NCBI RefSeq assembly: GCF_027920545.1
Contig: NZ_CP115859.1
Location: 992,001 to 1,056,000, forward strand
Source of the DNA: Chryseobacterium camelliae
GTDB lineage: Bacteria > Bacteroidota > Bacteroidia > Flavobacteriales > Weeksellaceae
Direction: 5' to 3'
DNA length: 64,000 nt
Shown: piece by piece, positions 16,908 through 25,113 of the stretch
Layout: each line of letters begins with the position of its first letter
Position numbering within the stretch: the first letter of the stretch is position 1
Notes under the pieces: model-generated
Databases searched by the model: none
What the model saw: only the letters and a program-made list of their open reading frames with translations
What the model was told of the DNA's origin: nothing
Position numbers and translations under genes: made by a program

Positions 16908-17923
16908 TATTTTACGCTATCGATTCGCATAAACTCTTCTGCTTTTTCTACCATATCGATGCTTCCGCAGAAGAAAGGAATTCTTTGATGAAGCTCTGTC
17001 GGCTCAATTTCCAAAATCCTCCTGAAGCCGTCTGTTGCTTTTCCACCCGCTTGTTCAGCAAGGAAAGCCATAGGATTGCACTCATACAGCAATCTCAACT
17101 TTCCGTTTGGAGCCTGTGAATAAGATGGATAAATATAAATTCCACCTTTCAGCATATTTCTGTGGAAATCGGCAACCAACGAACCTATATATCTTGAAGT
17201 ATAAGGTCTGTCTCCCTCTTCCATCTGACAATATTTAAGGTAATTTTTTACGCCTTGAGGAAATTTGATGTAGTTTCCTTCATTAATAGAATAAATTTTA
17301 CCTGTTTTCGGAAACTGCATATTCGGATGAGAAAGGTAATAAGTGCCCAAAGACGGATCCAATGTAAATCCGTTCACCCCATTCCCTGTTGTATACACAA
17401 TCATTGTTGAAGAACCATAGATTACATAACCTGCCGCAATCTGATTAACTCCTTTTTGTAAAAAGTCTTCCAACTGAACCGGAGTTCCGGGTTCCGTAAC
17501 TCTTCTGTAAATTGAAAAAATGGTTCCCACAGAAACATTCACATCAATATTTGAAGAACCGTCTAAGGGATCAATCAGTACAACATATTTACTCAAATGC
17601 CCGTTTTCTCCGCATTTAATATCAATAAAATCATCATTTTCCTCTGAAGCAATTCCACAAACAACCTCTCTTTGAGACAAAGCCGTAATAAAAATCTCAT
17701 TGGCAATCACATCCAGTTTCTGCTGTTCCTCACCCTGAATATTTTGGTTTCCGGCAGCACCTGTAATATCAACAATTCCTGCTTTATTTACTTCTCTGTT
17801 TACCACTTTCGACGCCAATCTTATTGCACTCAGAAGACGGGAAAACTCCCCTGTTGAATACTGAAAATCTTCCTGTTTATCAATAAGAAACTCTCCTAAA
17901 GTCTGTAATGGTTGCTCTGACAT
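16907..17923 (-). CDS. fbp: Fructose-1,6-bisphosphatase, class 1
   Basis: A 338-residue class 1 enzyme. The metal-binding segment [20 protein letters not shown] lies at about 113-132 and an acidic SEEND site at about 93-97. The substrate-binding [19 protein letters not shown] and [21 protein letters not shown] are also present. It removes the 1-phosphate of fructose-1,6-bisphosphate in gluconeogenesis. It is the first gene of a two-gene unit with menC. The 5' flank is shared with the divergent aspartokinase gene. Confidence 0.96.
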   Translation of the reverse strand: MSEQPLQTLGEFLIDKQEDFQYSTGEFSRLLSAIRLASKVVNREVNKAGIVDITGAAGNQNIQGEEQQKLDVIANEIFITALSQREVVCGIASEENDDFIDIKCGENGHLSKYVVLIDPLDGSSNIDVNVSVGTIFSIYRRVTEPGTPVQLEDFLQKGVNQIAAGYVIYGSSTMIVYTTGNGVNGFTLDPSLGTYYLSHPNMQFPKTGKIYSINEGNYIKFPQGVKNYLKYCQMEEGDRPYTSRYIGSLVADFHRNMLKGGIYIYPSYSQAPNGKLRLLYECNPMAFLAEQAGGKATDGFRRILEIEPTELHQRIPFFCGSIDMVEKAEEFMRIDSVK

Positions 17924-18237
17924 ATTTTTCTTTTTACGTTTTCTCCAAATTTCGTAAAATTTATTGCAATTAAAAAAAATTCTTAATAAAAGACTTTACA
18001 TACTGTTTATCAATACAATACAAAACCATTTTTACCATTCACAAAAAATTCTTACTCAAAAGTATCTCCCAATTTATTGAAGCAATCCGAAAAGTTGACT
18101 CTAATTAATAGTTTTAATAAAATCTTAAGCCTATCCGGCAACCAGGCTATTTCATATCTCGCTGTAAATTTATAATTTTGACACCCGTAAAAAACTCTCA
18201 TAAATTTTTATCTAACAATTTTATTATTAACAATTTA
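17924..18237. other. Divergent intergenic region fbp / aspartokinase
   Basis: 314 bases of AT-rich DNA with no credible gene. Apart from the TAATTTTG element for aspartokinase I see no operator-like repeat or conserved RNA. Confidence 0.6.
18173..18180 (+). promoter_or_regulatory. -7 promoter element for aspartokinase
   Basis: TAATTTTG, about 57 bases before the ATG. Its final TTG opens an in-frame extension that is not taken as the start. Confidence 0.5.
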
Positions 18238-19476
18238 ATGAAAATTTTCAAGTTTGGTGGAGCATCAGTAAAGGATGCAGAAAGTGTAAAAAATGTATCC
18301 ATGGTGTTAAAAAGCCAGGGATTTGCAAAATGTTTGCTGGTCATTTCAGCAATGGGCAAAACAACTAATGAACTGGAAAAAGTTGTAGAACTTTATTTCA
18401 AGAAAGACGGCTATCAAACTGAAATTGAAAAGATAAAACGAAAACACATTGAGATTGCGGAAGGTTTATTTCCTGAAAATCACGCAGTTTTTGCAGAAAT
18501 CAACTTATTCTTTGATGATATTGATTCTTTTTTAAGAAGAAACAAATCTCCAAACTATAGCTTTGTTTATGACCAAGTTGTCAGCTGTGGAGAAATGATC
18601 TCTACAAAAATTGTAAGTGAATATTTAAATGAAATTCAGTTTACCAACCAATGGCTGGATGCCAGAGACTATGTAAAAACAGACAATTCTTACAGAGAAG
18701 GAATTGTAGACTGGGCAAAGACCGAAGAGTTTATTTCTCAACTAAGTAAAGAAATGTGCTATGTAACCCAGGGTTTCATTGGATCTGATGAAAATAATTT
18801 CACGGTAACATTAGGAAGAGAAGGTTCGGATTATTCTGCCGCAATCTTTGCCTATTGTTTAAATGCAGATGCCATGACAATCTGGAAAGACGTTCCCGGG
18901 GTAATGACCGGCGACCCGAGAAAATTCCAGGATGTAACTTTGCTTTCCAATATATCTTATGAGGAAGCCATAGAAATGGCCTATTACGGAGCAAGTGTTA
19001 TTCACCCGAAAACATTGCAGCCGCTTCAGCAAAAAAACATTCCTTTCTATGTAAAATCTTTCGTAGATCCTACAAAAGAAGGAACAAAGGTGGGAGCATC
19101 GGATCAAAATCAGCACGAAGAATCCTATATTTTAAAAGAAAATCAAACTTTATTGAAAATCTTTACCAGAGACTTCTCTTTCATTGCAGAAGATCACATG
19201 AGTTTAATTTTCGGATATTTATCTAAATATAAAATCAAAGTTTCTTTGATGCAGAATTCGGCAATTTCACTAGCTTTATGTCTGGAAGACAAATTCAATA
19301 CTATTGATGAGCTAAATAATGAACTGCAAAAAGTATTTGAAACAGAAGTTATAAAAAATGTATCTTTATTTACCGTAAGAAATGCGAAGATGGAGAACAT
19401 TGGTAAATTTTACCAAGAAAAAAGTGTATTATTGGAGCAGATTTCGAAGAATACACTTCAAATGGTAACAAAATAA
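18238..19476 (+). CDS. Aspartate kinase (monofunctional)
   Basis: A 412-residue amino-acid kinase. The start MKIFKFGGASVKDAESV is the aspartokinase signature (KFGGxSV). The TLGREGSDYSAAIFA nucleotide/substrate segment and the KDVPGVMTGDPR loop follow in the kinase domain, and a C-terminal part of about 130 residues has two ACT-like repeats. No homoserine dehydrogenase domain is attached. It phosphorylates aspartate at the start of Lys/Thr/Met biosynthesis. The ATG at 18238 is preferred to a TTG 60 bases upstream because that TTG is the end of a -7 promoter element. The acyltransferase gene follows after 22 bases. Confidence 0.92.
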   Translation: MKIFKFGGASVKDAESVKNVSMVLKSQGFAKCLLVISAMGKTTNELEKVVELYFKKDGYQTEIEKIKRKHIEIAEGLFPENHAVFAEINLFFDDIDSFLRRNKSPNYSFVYDQVVSCGEMISTKIVSEYLNEIQFTNQWLDARDYVKTDNSYREGIVDWAKTEEFISQLSKEMCYVTQGFIGSDENNFTVTLGREGSDYSAAIFAYCLNADAMTIWKDVPGVMTGDPRKFQDVTLLSNISYEEAIEMAYYGASVIHPKTLQPLQQKNIPFYVKSFVDPTKEGTKVGASDQNQHEESYILKENQTLLKIFTRDFSFIAEDHMSLIFGYLSKYKIKVSLMQNSAISLALCLEDKFNTIDELNNELQKVFETEVIKNVSLFTVRNAKMENIGKFYQEKSVLLEQISKNTLQMVTK

Positions 19477-19498
19477 CACATATTGCCACGAAACACAC

Positions 19499-21340
19499 AT
19501 GAGTTTAATATCGAAAAACGATTTGATTAAAGCTTCCGGCTTAAATAAAATGGGGTTCCTAAAGAACCCTATTGCAGCTGCAGTAATGAGCATTGCAAAA
19601 ATAAATGAAGTCAATAAATTATATGACAAACTAAAAGATAAGGAAGATAAAGACTTTTTCGACTCATTTGTGAGAGAAAGAAACCTAAGCTATATTGCTT
19701 TTGAAGAGGATTTGGCAAAAATTCCGAAAACGGGTCCGTTTATTTTGGTGTCTAATCATCCACTGGGTGCGATTGACGGGATTTTAATGTGTAAAATCTT
19801 ATCAGAAGTCCGTCCGGATTTTAAGGTGATGGGGAATTTCCTTCTGGAAAAAATCAAACCAATGGAACCGTATGTGATTTCAGTAAATCCTTTTGAAAAC
19901 AGAAAAGATGCCTACAGCAGCTCATCAGGAATGCGCGAAACATTGAAGCATTTGCAAAACGGCGGTTGTATAGGTATTTTCCCTGCAGGAGAAGTTTCTA
20001 ATAAGAACAATCCTTACAGTGAAATCCTGGATAAAGAATGGGAAAAACCGGCATTAAAGCTCATCAGAATGGCAAAAGTACCGGTAGTTCCTATGTATTT
20101 TCATGCAAAAAACAGCAGACTTTTTTATCAGGTTGCCAAACTTCATCCGAGCTTACAGACATTGATGCTTCCTGCAGAAATGATGAATGACAGAGAAAAA
20201 CCTATCAGAATCAGAATCGGAAGACCTATCACCGTAAAAGCGATGGATGATATGGAAACCATTGAGGAACTGGGCGAGTTCTTAAAACGTAAGGTGTATA
20301 TGATGAAATCTTACTACGAAAAAAGAAAATCTCTGGCCCAAAGCATTAATCTTCAAAACTTATCAGTAAAATTCCCTTTACTCAGAGAAGAAAATATTGT
20401 CCAGAATATCATCGACGAAACTCCGAAGGAAGATATTCTTAAAGACATCAGTAAACTGAGAGGCACAGACAAAATGTTTTTCAGCAATGGAAACTATGAA
20501 GTCTATTTTACTTCCTATGAAGAAATTCCTTCTATTATGAGGGAAATCGGGCGCCAGAGAGAGCTTACGTTCCGTGCAGTCGGTGAAGGAAGTAACCTTC
20601 CTTTTGATTTGGATGAGTATGACAAACATTATCATCATCTTTTCCTTTGGGACAATGCTGAAGAGAAGCTGGTAGGAGCTTACCGAATGGCTTTAGGGAA
20701 AGAAGTGATGAAAAAGTTCGGGATAAAAGGATTCTACACCAGTTCTTTGTTTGAATTTGAGCAGGACATCCATCCTTTCTTCAAAAAAGTGATTGAAATG
20801 GGACGTGCTTATATCTGTCAGGAATATCAGCAAAAACCACTCCCTCTTTTCCTTTTATGGCGAGGAATTGTACACGTTTGCCTAAGAAACCCTGATCATA
20901 AATTTTTGATGGGAGGCGTAAGTATTTCCAATAAGTTTTCTGAGTTTTCAAAATCTCTGATGATTGAGTTTATGCGTTCGAATTATTACGACTCTGCTGT
21001 AGCTCAATACATTACACCAAGAAACGAATATAAAGTAAAGCTCAGAGACAGGGATAAAAATCTTTTCTTTGATGAAATGGAATCTGATCTGAACAAATTA
21101 GATAAAATCATCGATGATTTGGAACCGGAACTAAGATTACCTGTTTTAATCAAAAAATACATCAAGCAAAACGCAAAAGTAATTGCCTTTAATGTCGACC
21201 CTAATTTCAATGATGCCATTGACGGATTGATGTATATTCGAATCAGCGATCTTCCTGAAAACACTATAAAGCCTGTATTAGAGGAAATGAGCGAGCAAAT
21301 AAGAAAAGAGCAGGAAAATAATTCGGCTGAAAATCAATAG
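19499..21340 (+). CDS. Bifunctional acyltransferase (PlsC-like + OlsB/GNAT-like), OlsF type
   Basis: A 613-residue two-domain protein. Residues about 60-290 form a PlsC-type glycerolipid acyltransferase with NHPLGAIDG (N86-G94; histidine and aspartate five apart rather than the usual four) and FPAGEVS at about 162-168. From about 300 to 560 an OlsB/autoinducer-synthase-like N-acyltransferase domain follows, with VGEGSNLPFDLDEYD, LVGAYRM, TSSLFEF and GRAYICQEYQ segments. OlsF proteins, described in Serratia and Flavobacterium, combine both steps of ornithine-lipid synthesis, and this organisation matches. The amino-acid acceptor, ornithine or glycine, cannot be told from the sequence. Confidence 0.85.
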   Translation: MSLISKNDLIKASGLNKMGFLKNPIAAAVMSIAKINEVNKLYDKLKDKEDKDFFDSFVRERNLSYIAFEEDLAKIPKTGPFILVSNHPLGAIDGILMCKILSEVRPDFKVMGNFLLEKIKPMEPYVISVNPFENRKDAYSSSSGMRETLKHLQNGGCIGIFPAGEVSNKNNPYSEILDKEWEKPALKLIRMAKVPVVPMYFHAKNSRLFYQVAKLHPSLQTLMLPAEMMNDREKPIRIRIGRPITVKAMDDMETIEELGEFLKRKVYMMKSYYEKRKSLAQSINLQNLSVKFPLLREENIVQNIIDETPKEDILKDISKLRGTDKMFFSNGNYEVYFTSYEEIPSIMREIGRQRELTFRAVGEGSNLPFDLDEYDKHYHHLFLWDNAEEKLVGAYRMALGKEVMKKFGIKGFYTSSLFEFEQDIHPFFKKVIEMGRAYICQEYQQKPLPLFLLWRGIVHVCLRNPDHKFLMGGVSISNKFSEFSKSLMIEFMRSNYYDSAVAQYITPRNEYKVKLRDRDKNLFFDEMESDLNKLDKIIDDLEPELRLPVLIKKYIKQNAKVIAFNVDPNFNDAIDGLMYIRISDLPENTIKPVLEEMSEQIRKEQENNSAENQ

Positions 21341-21376
21341 GTTTTTAAGTTTTGTTAAAAAAAGTAGAATGAATAC

Positions 21377-21407
21377 TTGTTTCATATACCAAAACTTACT
21401 ACTTTTG
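21377..21407 (+). promoter_or_regulatory. Promoter of first tRNA-Phe gene
   Basis: TTG at 21377-21379 and TACTTTTG at 21400-21407, 20 bases apart. A full Bacteroidota consensus promoter. Confidence 0.75.
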
Positions 21408-21438
21408 CATCACTTTAAAACAACGAAGTAAAAAGAAT

Positions 21439-21511
21439 GGTTTCTTAGCTCAGTTGGTAGAGCAATGGATTGAAAATCCATGTGTCCCTGGTTCGATTCC
21501 TGGAGAAACCA
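21439..21511 (+). tRNA. tRNA-Phe (GAA), copy 1
   Basis: A 73-base cloverleaf. The acceptor stem is GGTTTCT/AGAAACC with discriminator A, the D-loop is AGCTCAGTTGGTAGAGC, the anticodon arm ATGGATTGAAAATCCAT reads GAA, and the T-arm contains GGTTCGATTCC. The 3' CCA is not encoded and must be added after transcription. The sequence is identical to the second copy at 21630. Confidence 0.97.
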
Positions 21512-21516
21512 CTTAA

Positions 21517-21549
21517 AAAACCACCTGTAAAAAGGTGGTTTTCTTTTCA
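21517..21549 (+). terminator. Terminator of tRNA-Phe copy 1
   Basis: An 8-bp stem, AACCACCT/AGGTGGTT at 21519-21540, followed by a T-rich stretch. Confidence 0.8.
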
Positions 21550-21569
21550 ACACTGTTTTAAAATAAAAT

Positions 21570-21600
21570 TTGCAGGGTTTAATTATTATTACTACTTTTG
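21570..21600 (+). promoter_or_regulatory. Promoter of second tRNA-Phe gene
   Basis: TTG at 21570-21572 and TACTTTTG at 21593-21600, 20 bases apart. The sequence from TACTTTTG to the tRNA resembles that of the first copy, so promoter and tRNA were duplicated together. Confidence 0.75.
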
Positions 21601-21629
21601 CACCACTTCAAAAACGAAGTAAAACCAAT

Positions 21630-21702
21630 GGTTTCTTAGCTCAGTTGGTAGAGCAATGGATTGAAAATCCATGTGTCCCTGGTTCGATTCCTGGAGAAAC
21701 CA
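21630..21702 (+). tRNA. tRNA-Phe (GAA), copy 2
   Basis: A 73-base tRNA, identical to copy 1, with anticodon GAA and no encoded CCA. It lies 118 bases after the first copy and has its own promoter and terminator. Confidence 0.97.
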
Positions 21703-21705
21703 CTT

Positions 21706-21740
21706 AAAACCGTCTCAATTGAGATGGTTTTTTTGTTTTT
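21706..21740 (+). terminator. Terminator of tRNA-Phe copy 2
   Basis: A near-perfect stem AAACCGTCTC/GAGATGGTTT with one G-T pair, followed by a run of T. The stem differs from that of copy 1 although the gene is the same. Confidence 0.78.
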
Positions 21741-21804
21741 AAATTGATTCCTTTTACATTCATTTAAAATAAGTATCTTCGCTTTTTTAAATTTCAGATT
21801 GAAA

Positions 21805-22980
21805 ATGAAAAGTATCATTTCCGGGTTATTTTTATTTATTTCTCTTTTTACCTTTGCTCAGGATGGAATTCAATTCCAGGAAATTCCTTTTAAAGATTTA
21901 GTGGCAAAAGCAAAAAAAGAGAAAAAGCTGGTTTTCATAGATGCTTATGCTTCCTGGTGCGGTCCCTGCAAAATGATGGAGAAAAATGTTTTTGTTCAAA
22001 AATCGGTAGGTGATTTTTTTAATAAAAATTTTGTCAATGCCCGAATTGATATGGAAAAAGGAGAAGGAAGGGAAATTGCCGTAAAATTTGGAGTGCGCTC
22101 TTACCCTACTTATCTTTTTTTAAACGGTGAAGGGGAATTGGTCTCTCAAAACTACGGATATATGGAAGCAGGAATGTTTTTGCTTATGGCACAAGACATC
22201 AGCTCTCCCAACAATGCCAAAGGCTCTTTAAAAGAACGATTTGCCAAAGGAGAAAAAGATCCTGAATTTCTGATCAACATCATTAAATTAAATTCGACTT
22301 CCGATTTTGATTTTGCTAAAAAGGCTTCGGAAAGATATTTTGAAAACAAAAATAAAGCAGAAGAACTAACGAAAGATGACATCGGATATTTACTTTATTT
22401 CTTAAAGTCTCCGGAAGATCCTAATTATAAAGTCTTTGTTTCAAGAAAATCGGAAATCATTAAATTTTTACCCGAAAAAATGTATTCAGACTTTGATCAT
22501 CAACTTGTTTTATCTAAAGTTGTAGCCCAGTCTATAGATGAAAAAAACAAAAGGATCAATGATGATTATTTCATGAAAACCGCCGAACCTTTGGTCGGTA
22601 AAGAAGAAGCAAAAACGAAGCTGAACCAAACCAAGCTGGCCTATTACGAGCAAAATGCCAACTTTCCGGAATACGAAAAAACAGCTTTAGAATATTATAA
22701 AAAAACAGATTCGTTTGAACCAAACGAGCTTTTAAAGGCAGCATGGATTTTTTCTGAACATGTAAAAACCGCTTCCTCTTTAAAAAAAGCAGCTGAATGG
22801 GCAGAACAATCCGTAATGCGTGGCGAAACCTCTGAGAATACTTATATTTTAGCAAAAATTTATTTCTTGACCGGCAATAAAGAAAATGCCAAAAACTTTG
22901 CTGAAATGTCCAGAAATATTGCTGTTCAAAACAACAAAGACGCAAGTCTTGCAGAAGAATTATTAAAACAAATCAAATAA
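21805..22980 (+). CDS. Exported thioredoxin-fold protein with long helical C-terminus
   Basis: A 391-residue protein. The signal peptide ends near FTFAQDG (about residues 16-22). A thioredoxin domain has the active site WCGPCKMME (cysteines near residues 52 and 55) and a cis-proline region SYPTYLF. About 250 further residues are rich in Lys and aromatics and look like TPR-type helices. The redox site suggests a periplasmic thiol oxidoreductase acting on an unknown substrate. The ATG at 21805 is chosen over a TTG six bases upstream. A DUF3575 protein and a small membrane protein follow closely, probably in one operon. Confidence 0.83.
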   Translation: MKSIISGLFLFISLFTFAQDGIQFQEIPFKDLVAKAKKEKKLVFIDAYASWCGPCKMMEKNVFVQKSVGDFFNKNFVNARIDMEKGEGREIAVKFGVRSYPTYLFLNGEGELVSQNYGYMEAGMFLLMAQDISSPNNAKGSLKERFAKGEKDPEFLINIIKLNSTSDFDFAKKASERYFENKNKAEELTKDDIGYLLYFLKSPEDPNYKVFVSRKSEIIKFLPEKMYSDFDHQLVLSKVVAQSIDEKNKRINDDYFMKTAEPLVGKEEAKTKLNQTKLAYYEQNANFPEYEKTALEYYKKTDSFEPNELLKAAWIFSEHVKTASSLKKAAEWAEQSVMRGETSENTYILAKIYFLTGNKENAKNFAEMSRNIAVQNNKDASLAEELLKQIK

Positions 22981-22991
22981 ACAGTAAAACT

Positions 22992-23636
22992 TTGAAAAAT
23001 AAAATTTTATTATCCTTATTAGGATTATTTGCATTAAACACAATAAACGCACAAACCGCAGAACCTATTCAGGAAGAATCTGAGAAAAAAGTATATGTAA
23101 AAGGCAATGCTTTACTTCTTCCAATTGGCGTTATAAATGTAGGGATAGAGCATCAATTAAGCAAAAAATTCACTTTACAAGGTGATGTTTTAATTTCTCC
23201 TTGGAAATCTTTTGCAGGGCATGAAGCTCAAATTTACATGGGAACCATCGAAGGAAGATATTATTTTAATGAAGCATTCAAAGGTTGGCATGTAGGAGCT
23301 AATTTTTCGATAGGAGCATATATTGTCCAAAAACCAACATATTGGAATGACAACACTTATGTAGATGTTCAGGTAGGAGTTCCAAGCCAATACATAAACT
23401 CCCAGCTTTATCAAAAGGGATACTCAATTTTAGTAGGTATAGAAGGTGGATATCAATTTAGATTAGCCGATAACTGGAATATGGATATTTTTGCAGGAAT
23501 TGGCAGTTCTCAAGACTTCTATAAAGGATATGTACGCGGTACCGGTGAAAGATATGACAGTGCAAACGGCTATAACCGTAGTGGAGAAATAATTCCTTAC
23601 CGTGGCGGTGTAATGATCTCTTATCAATTAAAATAA
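22992..23636 (+). CDS. DUF3575-type outer-membrane beta-barrel protein
   Basis: A 214-residue protein. Its start appears to be TTG at 22992, since no ATG precedes the signal peptide (KNKILLSLLGLFALNTINAQ). The mature part alternates hydrophobic and polar residues like an outer-membrane barrel, with DVLISPWKSF and a final SYQLK strand. The GIEHQLSKKFTLQGDVLISPWKSF region recalls DUF3575, a Bacteroidota family of unknown function. It lies 11 bases after the thioredoxin-fold gene and 5 before a small membrane protein, so the three likely act together in the envelope. Confidence 0.72.
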   Translation: MKNKILLSLLGLFALNTINAQTAEPIQEESEKKVYVKGNALLLPIGVINVGIEHQLSKKFTLQGDVLISPWKSFAGHEAQIYMGTIEGRYYFNEAFKGWHVGANFSIGAYIVQKPTYWNDNTYVDVQVGVPSQYINSQLYQKGYSILVGIEGGYQFRLADNWNMDIFAGIGSSQDFYKGYVRGTGERYDSANGYNRSGEIIPYRGGVMISYQLK

Positions 23637-23641
23637 TCTCA

Positions 23642-23848
23642 ATGAAATTATTCGGAAGAAATCATATCCTGATCTGTGTTTTTACTTTTGCCATTCTGTT
23701 TTTAATGAATTATTTAGGTAATGAAGAAGCTGATAAAATAGAACGTGCATTAATGACAGCCGGAGCAGGTGTCATTGGATTAACAGTTGGTCTTTTTATT
23801 TTGAATAAAGGCAAAAATGATAAAAATCCGCCTCAGGATTTTGATTAA
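23642..23848 (+). CDS. Small two-helix membrane protein
   Basis: A 68-residue protein with two hydrophobic segments (about 9-24 and 38-55) joined by a short acidic loop, and a charged tail KGKNDKNPPQDFD. It starts 5 bases after the DUF3575 gene stop and is the last gene before a strong bidirectional terminator. No known family. Confidence 0.68.
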   Translation: MKLFGRNHILICVFTFAILFLMNYLGNEEADKIERALMTAGAGVIGLTVGLFILNKGKNDKNPPQDFD

Positions 23849-23858
23849 ACTACTCATA

Positions 23859-23897
23859 AAAAAACGTCAATTGTAATCTTTACAATTGACGTTTTTT
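23859..23897. terminator. Strong bidirectional terminator
   Basis: An inverted repeat of about 18 bp with core ACGTCAATTGTAA / TTACAATTGACGT and A- and T-runs on both sides, between two convergent genes. Confidence 0.88.
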
Positions 23898-23912
23898 ATT
23901 ATAATTGACAAA

Positions 23913-25109
23913 TTAGTTTTGATAAAGAATATACTTGGTTCTTATCTTTTCAAAATCTTCCAGGTCTGATTTCCATGATGCTTTGATTTCCTGGATTGAT
24001 TTTCCTGCAATGATTTGTTTTCTTAATTTATTTGTTCCTGCCAATGTATCAAACCATAAATTTTTCAGGAAAAAATCTAACTGAGGATTGTTATAATTTT
24101 GATACGCTTTAATCACCCATTCTAAATTCAGCTCTCTCAAATCGGTTTTGTAGTCGGAAAGATTTTCGCCATAACACAACTTCCCGTTTAAGAACGGATC
24201 TTTTGCACCAAAATTAGGTTTGGGAGTAAATTGATATGGTAAATTCGTTGTCCAGGGCGAACCGTAAATCTGGAATGGCGAATCGGTTCCTCTTCCCACA
24301 GAAACTTGTGTTCCTTCAAAAAAGCATAAGCTTGGGTATAAATTAATCGCTCTATCATTCGGTAAATTTGGGGAAGGCTTGTCTAAAATAGGATAACGCA
24401 ATTTTTTGTGATAATTCCTCATAGGAATTACCGTATATTTTGCCTGAACTTCATTTTTTAGCCACTTTTCACCATTCACCATTTTTCCATATTCCCCTAT
24501 CGTTAAACCATACACAACAGGAACTTCATGCATTCCTACAAAACTTGCCCATTTCTTCTTTAAAACAGGGCCATCAGTATAACCGTCATGCGGATTGGGC
24601 CTATCCAGAACCATAATCTCCACATTATTTTCTGCTCCGGCTTCCATTAAATAGGTTAACGTTGAAATATAAGTGTAAAATCTCACTCCAACATCCTGAA
24701 TATCAAAAACAACGACATCAATTCCTTTCAATTGTTCAGGCTTAGGTTTTTTATTATTTCCGTACAAAGAAACAATCGGGATTCCCGTTTTTACATCTAC
24801 TCCGTTTTTCACTTTTTCACCGGCATCAGCATCACCCCGAAAACCATGTTCGGGAGCAAAAATAGATTGAATCTTAATACCGTTTTTAACTAGAAAATCC
24901 ACCAAATGAGTCCTGTCACTCATAAGACCTGTCTGGTTGGTAACCACTCCAATTGTTTTGTTCTTTAACAACGGAAGATAAAGTTCCGGCTGGTCTGCTC
25001 CTGTTCTGAAATCAATTTGATCTTGAATCTGAGAAGAATATTGATTGAATACTCCTAAAAAAATTAGGCAAATAAGAAGTAAATTTTTAATTTTGAAATC
25101 TAAATTCAT
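23913..25109 (-). CDS. namZ: Exo-beta-N-acetylmuramidase NamZ family (DUF1343)
   Basis: A 398-residue exported protein. The start MNLDFKIKNLLLICLIFLG is taken as genuine because it begins a signal peptide; the longer frame upstream is the antisense of the divergent permease. The mature part has GVVTNQTGLMSDR, IFAPEHGFRGDADAGEKV, VFDIQDVGVRFYTYISTL, VLDRPNPHDG and GRGTDSPFQIYG, the signature of DUF1343 (PF07075). Founding member NamZ/YbbC of Bacillus removes terminal MurNAc from muropeptides in cell-wall recycling; the same activity is inferred here in the periplasm or outside. Only 4 bases separate its start from that of the divergent permease. Confidence 0.88.
   Translation of the reverse strand: MNLDFKIKNLLLICLIFLGVFNQYSSQIQDQIDFRTGADQPELYLPLLKNKTIGVVTNQTGLMSDRTHLVDFLVKNGIKIQSIFAPEHGFRGDADAGEKVKNGVDVKTGIPIVSLYGNNKKPKPEQLKGIDVVVFDIQDVGVRFYTYISTLTYLMEAGAENNVEIMVLDRPNPHDGYTDGPVLKKKWASFVGMHEVPVVYGLTIGEYGKMVNGEKWLKNEVQAKYTVIPMRNYHKKLRYPILDKPSPNLPNDRAINLYPSLCFFEGTQVSVGRGTDSPFQIYGSPWTTNLPYQFTPKPNFGAKDPFLNGKLCYGENLSDYKTDLRELNLEWVIKAYQNYNNPQLDFFLKNLWFDTLAGTNKLRKQIIAGKSIQEIKASWKSDLEDFEKIRTKYILYQN
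25088..25095 (+). promoter_or_regulatory. -7 element for the permease, inside the namZ coding region
   Basis: TAATTTTG on the plus strand, 18 bases before the TTG start at 25114. It lies within the namZ signal-peptide codons. Confidence 0.5.
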
Positions 25110-25113
25110 AAGC

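Noticed and set aside
21439..21702. tRNA-Phe pair as an attachment site of a genomic island
   Set aside because: The genes on both sides look like core genome, and the duplicated unit includes promoter and whole tRNA instead of a partial 3' end.
22571..22945. 124-codon open frame opposite the thioredoxin-fold gene
   Set aside because: Shadow of the real gene; Cys/Phe/Arg-rich composition and no start signals.
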